A DNA stretch of 64,000 nucleotides from Metapseudomonas sp043392685 (GTDB lineage: Bacteria; Pseudomonadota; Gammaproteobacteria; Pseudomonadales; Pseudomonadaceae): NCBI GenBank assembly GCA_043392685.1, contig JBHZGM010000009.1; one strand, given 5' to 3'. Positions 1 through 7,423 of this stretch are shown here, one piece after another. A model generated the notes under the pieces. It saw nothing but the letters and a program-made list of their open reading frames with translations. It was not told the DNA's origin and did not search any database. Within the stretch, counting starts at the first letter, position 1, and each line of letters opens with the position of its first letter. A program made the position numbers and the translations under genes.

Positions 1-128
1 GCCTTCCGCTAGCACTTCCCCTTGCCGGGCGTGCAGAGGACTTCCACCTCCAAGTCGTCCAGTTCACCACCACAGTGAACCGAACAGCGCCAGTCACGGC
101 GCTACGCGCCATGCCTGGCGCACCCATG

Positions 129-151
129 AAAAAACCCGGCCAGGGCCGGGC
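129..151 (-). terminator. intrinsic terminator of rpoS
   Basis: On the minus strand, about 20 bases past the rpoS stop, a 6-7 bp GC stem (CCCGGCC paired with GGCCGGG) is followed by a run of six T. This is a classic Rho-independent terminator and closes the nlpD-rpoS transcript. Confidence 0.85.
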
Positions 152-171
152 TTATTCGAATCTTTCAACAG

Positions 172-1176
172 CTACTGGAACAGCGCATCGCTGGACAAGC
201 CATTCTTCTCCAGGATTTCCCGAAGACGCTTCAGCGCTTCGACCTGGATCTGCCGTACCCGTTCGCGGGTCAGGCCGATCTCCTGGCCCACTTCCTCGAG
301 TGTGCAACTCTCATGGCCACGCAGGCCGAATCTACGCACCACGACTTCACGCTGCTTGTCGGTCAGTTCGGACAGCCACTGATCGATGCTTTGCGAGAGG
401 TCGTCATCCTGCAACAGCTCGCAGGGGTCGGTGGGACGATCGTCGGTCAGGGTGTCCAGCAAGGTCTTGTCGGAATCCGGGCCAAGGGAAACATCCACCG
501 AAGTCACCCGCTCGTTGAGACCGAGCATGCGCTTGACCTCGTCCACCGGCTTTTCCAGCAGGTTGGCGATTTCTTCAGGCGAGGGCTCGTGATCCAGCTT
601 GTGGGTCAATTCACGTGCAGCCCGCAGGTAGACGTTGAGCTCCTTGACCACATGGATCGGCAGGCGGATGGTCCGGGTCTGGTTCATGATGGCCCGTTCA
701 ATGGTCTGACGGATCCACCAGGTCGCATAGGTAGAGAATCGGAAGCCCCGCTCGGGATCGAACTTTTCAACCGCGCGAATCAGGCCGAGGTTACCCTCCT
801 CGATCAGGTCGAGCAGCGACAGGCCGCGGTTGACGTAGCGTCGCGCGATCTTCACCACAAGGCGGAGGTTGCTTTCGATCATACGCTTGCGCCCGGCAGG
901 ATCACCGCGCTGCGCGAGGCGCGCGAAGTGCACTTCTTCTTCCGGGGTTAGCAGGGGGGAAAAGCCGATTTCGTTGAGGTAAAGCTGGGTCGCGTCAAGT
1001 GCGCGACTATAGTCGATGTACTTGTGCTGCTTGGGTGAGCTCGAATGCCGGGATTTCACGGTGGGCAGAGGCGCGTCGTTCTCCTCGCTCAACGCTTCAT
1101 CCAGAATGACGCCTGGCTCAAGAATGAGCAGTTCGTCATCGACGTCAAACTCCGGCGCTTCTTTATTGAGTGCCAT
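172..1176 (-). CDS. rpoS: RNA polymerase sigma factor RpoS (sigma-38)
   Basis: This is the stationary-phase and general-stress sigma factor, which directs RNA polymerase to stress promoters. At 334 aa it has the usual Pseudomonas RpoS length. Region 1.2 starts near residue 56 (ALDATQLYLNEIG). Region 2 (about 103-178) carries the RpoD-box and melting segment (SLLDLIEEGNLGLIRAVEKF, FSTYATWWIRQTIERAI). Region 4 (about 290-320) has the -35-binding helix-turn-helix (TLEEVGQEIGLTRERVRQI). A purine-rich AAGGGA lies upstream of the ATG. The gene follows nlpD by 107 bp; in Pseudomonas and Escherichia the main rpoS promoter usually lies inside nlpD. No frameshift or inactivating change is visible. Confidence 0.98.
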   Translation of the reverse strand: MALNKEAPEFDVDDELLILEPGVILDEALSEENDAPLPTVKSRHSSSPKQHKYIDYSRALDATQLYLNEIGFSPLLTPEEEVHFARLAQRGDPAGRKRMIESNLRLVVKIARRYVNRGLSLLDLIEEGNLGLIRAVEKFDPERGFRFSTYATWWIRQTIERAIMNQTRTIRLPIHVVKELNVYLRAARELTHKLDHEPSPEEIANLLEKPVDEVKRMLGLNERVTSVDVSLGPDSDKTLLDTLTDDRPTDPCELLQDDDLSQSIDQWLSELTDKQREVVVRRFGLRGHESCTLEEVGQEIGLTRERVRQIQVEALKRLREILEKNGLSSDALFQ

Positions 1177-1242
1177 TGTTGTTGTCCCTTGCTGAGTTCG
1201 ACAACAAGCCCCGGCGAAGCCTCATATCCCTGGCGCCGCCTG

Positions 1243-1273
1243 AGCCCGTCCTTACCACGTGGTGGAACGGGCT
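1243..1273. other. hairpin in the nlpD-rpoS intergenic region
   Basis: An inverted repeat AGCCCGT/ACGGGCT (7 bp) encloses the perfect palindrome CCACGTGG. It sits between the nlpD stop and the rpoS start and would be transcribed in the rpoS leader. No T-run follows on the minus strand, so it is not a standard terminator. A role in rpoS leader control is inference. Confidence 0.5.
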
Positions 1274-1283
1274 GGAAAACGGA

Positions 1284-2165
1284 TCAACGACGTGGCAGGT
1301 ATTGCAGCGGATCTACAGGTTTACCTTGACGGCGAATTTCAAAATGAAGCTTCACCCGGTCAGTTCCCGTTGAGCCCATCTCGGCAATTGTCTGCCCGAC
1401 CTTGACCTGCTGTCCCTCCCGCACTAGCAACCTGCGGTTATGACCATAGGCGCTTACGTAGGTATCGCTGTGTTTGATGATGACCAATTCGCCGTAGCCC
1501 CGTAATCCACTTCCGGCATAAACAACTGATCCGTCTGACGCAGCCAAGACAGGCTGGCCTAATTCCCCAGCGATATCAATCCCTTTATTCAAACTGCCGT
1601 TTGACGAAAAACGCCCGATCAGAGGGCCGTTTGCGGGCCACACCCAACCGGCTGCAGAGCGCGAAATAGACGTGTTCGACGGAGTTGCTGGCGCGCTCAC
1701 CACCGGTTTCGGCGCCGGCGTTTGAGGGCGGACGGCCGGTTGTTGCGTCTGCACAGGCGGGCGGGTCGAAATAGTGCTTCCAGTCCTTGGATTGGTCACC
1801 ACAGGGGCGGCGGCAACCGCAGTCGGACGCGCCTTGCTCGGCTTTCCATCGAAACGGATGATCTGGCCTGGACGAATCACGTAGGGTGCAGGGATGCCAT
1901 TGCGCGCGGCGAGGGCTTTCCAGTCCCAACCGAAGCGGAATGCGATGGAATAGAGGGTATCGCCACGCTGGACGCGGTACTGGCCACTGGTGACGGGTTT
2001 CCGTTGCTGCGCGGAGGTCGATCCCGAGTAATTGCGGTCGACCACGTTGACATTGCCCTTCTGAGTGCTGGAACAGCCGGCCAGCAGGATGCCCGCGGCG
2101 ACCGCGGGCAACCAGGTGAGCCCATTCCCCATGCGAATCCACTGCCGAATGGCCATCAGGCTCAC
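1284..2165 (-). CDS. nlpD: NlpD-type lipoprotein: LysM plus degenerate M23 (LytM) domain
   Basis: This is a predicted outer-membrane lipoprotein that binds peptidoglycan. Such proteins activate cell-wall amidases of the AmiC type at the division site. I chose the GTG at 2165 because AAAGGGGAC lies just upstream; an ATG at 2186 has no ribosome-binding site. The lipobox ends LLAG-C at residue 31. A LysM repeat (YRVQRGDTLYSIAFRFGW) spans about 64-105, then a Pro/Thr/Ala-rich linker, then a C-terminal M23 domain. Zinc ligands are incomplete: the usual HxGxD is NKGID and the usual HLHFE is KLHFE. That fits a non-catalytic activator, as in E. coli NlpD. It lies directly upstream of rpoS on the same strand. 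Confidence 0.93.
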   Translation of the reverse strand: MSLMAIRQWIRMGNGLTWLPAVAAGILLAGCSSTQKGNVNVVDRNYSGSTSAQQRKPVTSGQYRVQRGDTLYSIAFRFGWDWKALAARNGIPAPYVIRPGQIIRFDGKPSKARPTAVAAAPVVTNPRTGSTISTRPPVQTQQPAVRPQTPAPKPVVSAPATPSNTSISRSAAGWVWPANGPLIGRFSSNGSLNKGIDIAGELGQPVLAASDGSVVYAGSGLRGYGELVIIKHSDTYVSAYGHNRRLLVREGQQVKVGQTIAEMGSTGTDRVKLHFEIRRQGKPVDPLQYLPRR

Positions 2166-2314
2166 TCTAGTCCCCTTTACCAACATTCCAAGGTGTCATT
2201 TATTGTGCCGGAAATATCCGGACGAGCCAGCCGCCTGCCGCACAAAGTGCAGCAGGTGGACGACTTGGCGGTGCATCAGAAAGTTGCCCGCGATCCGGGT
2301 TCCCCGCTTGCGGA

Positions 2315-2992
2315 TCAGGCCAGGGGCCCGCTCAGTAACGGAACGAATCGCACCGCATCGAGCACGTGGCGGGTGAAGCCCTGTTCTTCGCGAATGATCA
2401 GCATCAGTTGCTGGACGTCACCGGCGCCCACCGGAATCACCAGGCGCCCTCCCGGGGCCAACTGGTCCAGCAGGGCCTGGGGCACATCCGCAGCGGCAGC
2501 CGTGACAATGATGCCGTTGTAGGGCGCCAGCGCCGGCCAGCCTTCCCAACCATCGCCCCAGCGGAACACCACGTTGCGCAGGTTGAGTTCCGCCAGGCGC
2601 TCCTTGGCCTTGTCCTGCAGGACCTGGATGCGCTCCACGGAAAACACCCGCTCGACCAGCTGCGCAAGGATCGCGGTCTGGTAGCCCGAGCCGGTACCGA
2701 TCTCCAGCACCTTGTCCAGCGGCCCCGCGGTCAGCAGCAACTCGGTCATCCGCGCAACCATGTAGGGTTGGGAAATGGTCTGGTTGTGCCCGATCGGCAG
2801 TGCGGTGTCTTCGTAGGCGCGATGGGCGAGTGCCTCATCGACGAACAAGTGGCGCGGTGTCCGGCGAATGGTTTCAAGCACGCGGGCGTTGGACAGCCCT
2901 TCTTCGTACAGGCGCTGGATAAGGCGCTCACGGGTGCGCTGGGAGGTCATGCCGATCCCGTGGCGCATCAGGTCGTCCTGTTCCCGGGACAT
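2315..2992 (-). CDS. pcm: protein-L-isoaspartate O-methyltransferase
   Basis: This cytosolic enzyme uses S-adenosylmethionine to methylate L-isoaspartyl residues in aged proteins and so starts their repair. The 225-aa reading begins with an ATG that shares one base with the surE stop (TGATG), which favours translational coupling. A second in-frame ATG at 2950 would give the 211-aa length I remember from P. aeruginosa. Signature segments are DTALPIGHNQTISQPYMVA and the SAM-binding loop VLEIGTGSGYQTAILAQL. The surE-pcm-nlpD-rpoS order is conserved in gammaproteobacteria and ties the gene to stationary-phase survival. Confidence 0.96.
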   Translation of the reverse strand: MSREQDDLMRHGIGMTSQRTRERLIQRLYEEGLSNARVLETIRRTPRHLFVDEALAHRAYEDTALPIGHNQTISQPYMVARMTELLLTAGPLDKVLEIGTGSGYQTAILAQLVERVFSVERIQVLQDKAKERLAELNLRNVVFRWGDGWEGWPALAPYNGIIVTAAAADVPQALLDQLAPGGRLVIPVGAGDVQQLMLIIREEQGFTRHVLDAVRFVPLLSGPLA

Positions 2993-3741
2993 CAGAGCAG
3001 GCCCTCCAACCAGCTGTCGAGACCCTGGAAGGCCTCGTTGAAAGTCCGATCGAGCTGCAGAGGCGTGATGGACACATAGCCCTGCATCACCGCATGGAAA
3101 TCCGTGCCCGGACCGCCGTCTTCGGCGTCACCGGCCGCGGATATCCAGTATCCCTCCTTGCCCCGTGGATTGACCACCTTCACCGGAGCGGCCGCGCGCG
3201 CGCGATGGCCGAGACGGGTCAGCTGGATTCCCCGGATGCGTTCCAGCGGCAGGTTGGGAATGTTCACATTGAGCACGGTGCGCGGAGGCAGGTCGAGCCG
3301 ATCATGGGCGGCCACCAGTCGGTGTGCGATGTAGGCAGCCGCGGGCAGGTTGTCCGCCTGGCGCGACAACAGCGAAAAGGCGAACGCCGGCAAGCCGAGG
3401 AAGCGCCCTTCCAGGGCGGCGGCCACGGTGCCCGAATAGAGCACGTCGTCCCCCAGGTTGGCGCCGAGGTTGATGCCCGACACCACCATATCCGGCAGCT
3501 CCTCGAGCAGGCCGTTGAGTCCGAGATGGACGCAATCGGTCGGCGTGCCGTTGAGGCTGATGAATCCGTTCTCCAGCGTGCTGGGGTGAAGCGGGCGGTC
3601 CAGGGTCAGGGAACTGCTGGCACCACTCTTGTCCTGGTCCGGTGCGATGACCACGCAATCGGCGTAATCCTTGAGCGCACCATGCAGAGCGGCGAGACCG
3701 GGTGCGTTCACCCCGTCGTCGTTGGAAATCAGAATGCGCAT
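2992..3741 (-). CDS. surE: 5'/3'-nucleotidase SurE
   Basis: This metal-dependent nucleoside monophosphatase acts in stationary-phase survival. It is 249 aa, the family length. The N-terminus MRILISNDDGVNAPGLAAL holds the paired Asp metal ligands (ND-DG). The SGINLGANLGDDVLYSGTV segment, with its conserved Ser and Asn, forms the rest of the active site. The start overlaps the end of truD by 13 bp and the stop overlaps the pcm start by one base, so truD-surE-pcm appear to be translated from one message. Confidence 0.97.
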   Translation of the reverse strand: MRILISNDDGVNAPGLAALHGALKDYADCVVIAPDQDKSGASSSLTLDRPLHPSTLENGFISLNGTPTDCVHLGLNGLLEELPDMVVSGINLGANLGDDVLYSGTVAAALEGRFLGLPAFAFSLLSRQADNLPAAAYIAHRLVAAHDRLDLPPRTVLNVNIPNLPLERIRGIQLTRLGHRARAAAPVKVVNPRGKEGYWISAAGDAEDGGPGTDFHAVMQGYVSITPLQLDRTFNEAFQGLDSWLEGLL

Positions 3742-4787
3742 GGGTTTTCCGTCTGCCCTGCCGGCAGCAGATCGACGAGCTCACGCACCACTGCGGTGGC
3801 GAAGCATCCAGCCGGCAGGACGAATTCCAGTTGCAGAACGTCAGGCTCGGGATAATGCCACGTCAGATCGCCGATGGGGAGGCGCAGGATGCGCCGTTCG
3901 TGCGCCATTCCCGCTTCTGCCAGCCAGTGGCAAAGTGCCTTCTCGCCCGCGGTTACCGCCGCTTCCAGCGCATGGGCGTGTCCCTGGGCGGGTGAATCTC
4001 CCTCGCCCCAGAGCGGGCCGGTCGGGTGCAGGTCGAGCAGGGCGAGGCGCGGGTCATTGCACTCGGTCTCACCGGCCATGAAGAAGCTGCGGCTGTCGGT
4101 GAAGGCCAGCAGATCACCGACCTGGGCCTGGTTCCAGGTACCGGCAGCGATGCGCTCGGCCAGCACCCGGTTGAAGAGGAAACTGCGTCCGGCGGAGAGC
4201 AGGCGCGAACGCACATTGCGCTGTACCGGCAGCTCCTTGCGTTCAGCGAAGTGGCGGGCTTCGACCAGGTTGCCGCCGCCATGGCCGAAACGCTGCAGGC
4301 CGAAGTAGTTGGGTACCCCGGCCTCGGCCAGCCGCTTCAGGCGTGCGTCCAGCGCGCCCCGGTCGGCGACCAGGCGGGTCAGGCGCAGGGTGAAGCCGTT
4401 GGCGGAATGGGCGCCACGCTGCAGCTTGCGCTTGTGGCGGACGCTCTTGAGGATTCGCAGGCTGGCATTCTCGGCGGCAGACAGGTCCGGATCGGCCTTG
4501 CCCGGCAAGTGCAGGCTGAACCATTGACGGGTCAGTGCCTGGCGATCCTTGAGGCCGGCATAGCTGACCACCTTCAACGGCACACCGGCCGCACGGGCAA
4601 TGCGCCGCGCGGCCTCCTCGGTGTTCAGCTCGCGCTTTTCCACCCAGAGCCAGAGGTGCTCGCCCTCGCCTTCCAGCGGGATATCCAGAACCTCGTCGAC
4701 CTGGAAGTCCTCCGCCACGGCCTTCAGTTGCGCGTGTCCGAGGGCTTCGCCATGGGCACGCGGGCCCAGCAGTTCCAGTTCGGTCAT
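3729..4787 (-). CDS. truD: tRNA pseudouridine(13) synthase
   Basis: This enzyme converts uridine 13 of tRNA-Glu to pseudouridine. At 352 aa it has the usual size. The catalytic Asp lies in GLKDRQALTRQWFS at about residue 80. The FGLQRFGHGGGNL motif around residues 163-175 and the inserted TRUD domain (about 150-300) are recognisable. The start overlaps the ispF stop by four bases (ATGA), and the 3' end runs 13 bp into surE. This tight packing indicates an ispF-truD-surE-pcm operon. Confidence 0.96.
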   Translation of the reverse strand: MTELELLGPRAHGEALGHAQLKAVAEDFQVDEVLDIPLEGEGEHLWLWVEKRELNTEEAARRIARAAGVPLKVVSYAGLKDRQALTRQWFSLHLPGKADPDLSAAENASLRILKSVRHKRKLQRGAHSANGFTLRLTRLVADRGALDARLKRLAEAGVPNYFGLQRFGHGGGNLVEARHFAERKELPVQRNVRSRLLSAGRSFLFNRVLAERIAAGTWNQAQVGDLLAFTDSRSFFMAGETECNDPRLALLDLHPTGPLWGEGDSPAQGHAHALEAAVTAGEKALCHWLAEAGMAHERRILRLPIGDLTWHYPEPDVLQLEFVLPAGCFATAVVRELVDLLPAGQTENPCAF

Positions 4788-5257
4788 GTGGGCAGCAGCA
4801 GGGCCACCGCATGCACGGCGATCCCCTCCTCGCGGCCGGTGAAACCGAGCTTTTCGGTGGTGGTCGCCTTGACGTTGACCTGGTCCGGTTCAACCTCCAG
4901 GTCAGCGGCGATGTTCGCGCGCATGGTCTCGATGTGCGGTGCCATCTTCGGCGCCTGGGCAACGATGGTCCCGTCGACATTGCCGACCTTCCAGCCCTTG
5001 GCCTTCACCAGGGACACCACATGGCGCAACAAAGCACGGCTGTTGGCGCCCTTGAACTGCGGGTCGGTATCCGGGAAGTGCTTGCCGATGTCGCCCAGCG
5101 CGGCAGCGCCCAGCAAGGCATCGGATAACGCATGCAGAAGCACGTCGCCATCGGAGTGGGCAACCAGTCCGAACTTATGGGGAATGCGCACGCCGCCCAG
5201 GGTGATGAAGTCGCCTTCGCCGAAGCGGTGTACGTCGTAGCCGTGGCCAATTCGCAT
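4784..5257 (-). CDS. ispF: 2-C-methyl-D-erythritol 2,4-cyclodiphosphate synthase
   Basis: IspF catalyses the fifth step of the MEP isoprenoid pathway, cyclising the CDP-methylerythritol phosphate with loss of CMP. It is 157 aa, the standard length. Metal and substrate residues appear in GYDVHRFGEG (Asp and His ligands), HSDGDVLLHALSDALLGA and the TTTEKLGFTGREEGIA C-terminal block. The ATG directly abuts the T-run of a terminator hairpin, and the only Shine-Dalgarno-like AGGG lies in the 3' arm of that hairpin. Other MEP genes here are ispD (8314) and dxr (28233); ispD and ispF are separated by the formaldehyde genes. Confidence 0.97.
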   Translation of the reverse strand: MRIGHGYDVHRFGEGDFITLGGVRIPHKFGLVAHSDGDVLLHALSDALLGAAALGDIGKHFPDTDPQFKGANSRALLRHVVSLVKAKGWKVGNVDGTIVAQAPKMAPHIETMRANIAADLEVEPDQVNVKATTTEKLGFTGREEGIAVHAVALLLPT

Positions 5258-5286
5258 AAAGAAGAACGCCCTGAAAAGTCAGGGCG
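5258..5286 (-). terminator. intrinsic terminator between fghA and ispF
   Basis: On the minus strand, CGCCCTGA pairs with TCAGGGCG around a 4-nt loop, followed by TTCTTCTTT. The T-run ends exactly at the ispF ATG. It should end the adhC-fghA transcript. Read-through would place the ispF ribosome-binding region inside the hairpin. Confidence 0.75.
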
Positions 5287-5300
5287 TGATTCTACCTGCT

Positions 5301-6146
5301 TTAACCCTTCAGGGCCTCGGCGTGATGCTTCAGGTGGTCGCCGATGAAACTGGCGATGAAGTAGTAGCTGTGGTCGTAGCCCGGCTGCAGGCGCAGGGTC
5401 AGCGGATGCCCCGCTGCCTTGGCCGCAGCTTGCAGCGCTTCGGGCTTGAGCTGGGTGGCGAGGAAGTCATCGCGGTCGCCCTGGTCCACCAGGATCGGCA
5501 AGCGTTCGCTGGCCTCGGCGAGCAGCACGCTCGCATCCCATTCACGCCAACGGGCACGATCATCACCCAGGTAGCGGCTGAAGGCCTTTTCGCCCCAGGG
5601 ACAAGCCATCGGGTTGCTGATCGGCGCGAATGCCGACAGCGACTGATAACGCCCCGGGTTGCGCAAGGCGCACACCAGCGCGCCGTGGCCGCCCATGGAG
5701 TGACCGCTGATGCCGCGCTTGCCGGAGACCGGGAAGTTGGCCTCGATCAGCGCCGGTAATTCGTGCACCACATAGTCGTACATACGGTAGTGGCGCGCGT
5801 AGGGCTCCTGGGTGGCGTTCAGGTAGAAACCCGCGCCCAGGCCGAAGTCCCAGGCATTGTCCGGGTCGCCGGGCACTTCGGCGCCACGGGGGCTGGTGTC
5901 CGGAGCGACGATGATCAGTCCGAGTTCCGCCGCCAGGCGCTGCGCACCGGCTTTCTGCATGAAGTTCTCGTCGGTGCAGGTCAGCCCCGACAGCCAGTAG
6001 AGCACTGGCAGCTTCGCACCCTGCTCCGCCTGGGGTGGCAGGTACACGGCGAACACCATGTCGCAGTTGAGACTGGTGGAGCGGTGGCGATAGCGCTTGT
6101 GCCAACCGCCGAAGCTCTTGTTGCTGGAAACGATTTCGAGGGTCAT
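5301..6146 (-). CDS. fghA: S-formylglutathione hydrolase
   Basis: This esterase-D-family serine hydrolase splits S-formylglutathione into formate and glutathione, the second step of glutathione-dependent formaldehyde detoxification. I place the start at the ATG at 6146 (MTLEIVSSNKSFGGWHKRY), preceded by GGGGAG, giving 281 aa. The nucleophile elbow GHSMGGHGAL holds the catalytic Ser. The Asp is probably in DQGDRDDFL and the His in PGYDHSYYFIASF. The gene follows adhC by 61 bp on the same strand, so the two are probably co-transcribed. Confidence 0.96.
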   Translation of the reverse strand: MTLEIVSSNKSFGGWHKRYRHRSTSLNCDMVFAVYLPPQAEQGAKLPVLYWLSGLTCTDENFMQKAGAQRLAAELGLIIVAPDTSPRGAEVPGDPDNAWDFGLGAGFYLNATQEPYARHYRMYDYVVHELPALIEANFPVSGKRGISGHSMGGHGALVCALRNPGRYQSLSAFAPISNPMACPWGEKAFSRYLGDDRARWREWDASVLLAEASERLPILVDQGDRDDFLATQLKPEALQAAAKAAGHPLTLRLQPGYDHSYYFIASFIGDHLKHHAEALKG

Positions 6147-6207
6147 GGAGCGTTCTCCCCTGAGCCGGCCCGGCACCGGACGAAACGGTTCCGGGCTGGC
6201 AACCAGA

Positions 6208-7320
6208 TCAAAAGTGGACGACCGAGCGAATGCTCTTGCCTTCGTGCATCAAGTCGAAGGCCTTGTTGATGTCTTCCAGACCCATGGTGTGAGTGATGAA
6301 GGTGTCCAGCGGAATCTCGCCTTTCTGCGCCTTCTCCACGTAGCTCGGCAGCTCGGTGCGGCCCTTCACGCCGCCGAAGGCCGAACCGCGCCAGACGCGG
6401 CCGGTCACCAGCTGGAACGGACGGGTCTTGATCTCGGCACCCGCCGGCGCCACACCGATGATCACGGATTCGCCCCAGCCTTTGTGGCAGCACTCGAGCG
6501 CGGCACGCATCAGGTCGACGTTGCCGACGCACTCGAAGCTGTAGTCGACGCCGCCATCGGTCATCTCGACGATGACGTCCTGGATGGGCTTGCTGTGTTC
6601 CTTCGGATTGACGAAGTCGGTGGCGCCCAGCTCGCGGGCCACGGTGAACTTCTCCGGATTGATGTCGACGGCGATGATGCGCGAAGCCTTCGCCATCTTC
6701 GCCCCGATGATCGCCGCCAGGCCGATGCCGCCCAGGCCGAAGATGGCCACGGTAGCGCCCTCTTCCACCTTGGCGGTGTTCAGCACGGCGCCGATGCCGG
6801 TGGTCACGCCGCAACCCAGCAGGCAGACTTTTTCCAGCGGTGCGTCCTTCGGAATCTTCGCCAGGGAGATTTCCGGCAGCACGGTGTACTCGGAGAAGGT
6901 CGAGCAGCCCATATAGTGGTAGATCGGCTGGCCGTTGTAGCTGAAGCGGGTAGTGCCATCGGGCATCAGGCCCTTGCCCTGGGTGGCGCGCACCGCCTGG
7001 CAGAGGTTGGTCTTGCCGGACTTGCAGAATTTGCACTCGCCACATTCTGCGGTGTACAGCGGGATCACGTGGTCGCCCACCTGCAGGGAGGTTACGCCCT
7101 CGCCCACTGCCTCGACGATGCCGCCGCCCTCGTGGCCGAGGATGCAGGGGAACACGCCCTCGGAATCCGCGCCGGACAGGGTGTAGGCATCGGTATGGCA
7201 GACGCCGGTGGCCACGATCCGCACCAGGACCTCGCCAGCCTTGGGCGGTGCAACGTCCACTTCGACGATCTGCAGCGGCTGGTTGGGCGCGAAGGCCACA
7301 GCGGCACGGGACTTGATCAT
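6208..7320 (-). CDS. adhC: S-(hydroxymethyl)glutathione dehydrogenase (class III alcohol dehydrogenase)
   Basis: This zinc- and NAD-dependent enzyme oxidises the glutathione-formaldehyde adduct to S-formylglutathione. The start is the ATG at 7320 (MIKSRAAVAFAPN), giving the standard 370 aa; an ATG two codons upstream (7326) is also possible. Catalytic zinc ligands are in GVCHTDAYTL and GHEGGGIVE. The four-Cys structural zinc site is CGECKFCKSGKTNLC. The NAD-binding glycine motif is FGLGGIGLAAI. It pairs with fghA downstream and with the divergent LysR gene. Confidence 0.97.
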   Translation of the reverse strand: MIKSRAAVAFAPNQPLQIVEVDVAPPKAGEVLVRIVATGVCHTDAYTLSGADSEGVFPCILGHEGGGIVEAVGEGVTSLQVGDHVIPLYTAECGECKFCKSGKTNLCQAVRATQGKGLMPDGTTRFSYNGQPIYHYMGCSTFSEYTVLPEISLAKIPKDAPLEKVCLLGCGVTTGIGAVLNTAKVEEGATVAIFGLGGIGLAAIIGAKMAKASRIIAVDINPEKFTVARELGATDFVNPKEHSKPIQDVIVEMTDGGVDYSFECVGNVDLMRAALECCHKGWGESVIIGVAPAGAEIKTRPFQLVTGRVWRGSAFGGVKGRTELPSYVEKAQKGEIPLDTFITHTMGLEDINKAFDLMHEGKSIRSVVHF

Positions 7321-7370
7321 GGTCATACTCCAGCTGATTGAGATGGCCAGGGAGTGTAGTGGAGCCGCCA

Positions 7371-7412
7371 ATGGTAAATAATCCATGGCAAAGCAAAACA
7401 TTCTTGCTATGG
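7371..7412. promoter_or_regulatory. probable LysR operator between adhC and the regulator gene
   Basis: The roughly 100-bp divergent gap holds two nested dyads: ATGG-N8-CCAT (7371-7386) and CCATGGCAA-N12-TTGCTATGG (7383-7412). The spacing and AT-rich interior resemble LysR-type binding boxes, and the position suits control of both adhC and the regulator. The assignment is inference from position and symmetry. Confidence 0.5.
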
Positions 7413-7423
7413 AGGGATAATCC

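Noticed and set aside
1..128. A GacA-dependent RsmZ-type small RNA gene after rpoS
   Set aside because: GGA motifs are present on the minus strand, but no GacA upstream box, promoter or terminator could be placed inside the window.
1284..1680. Active M23 endopeptidase in NlpD
   Set aside because: Two of the usual zinc-site His positions are Asn and Lys, so catalysis is unlikely.
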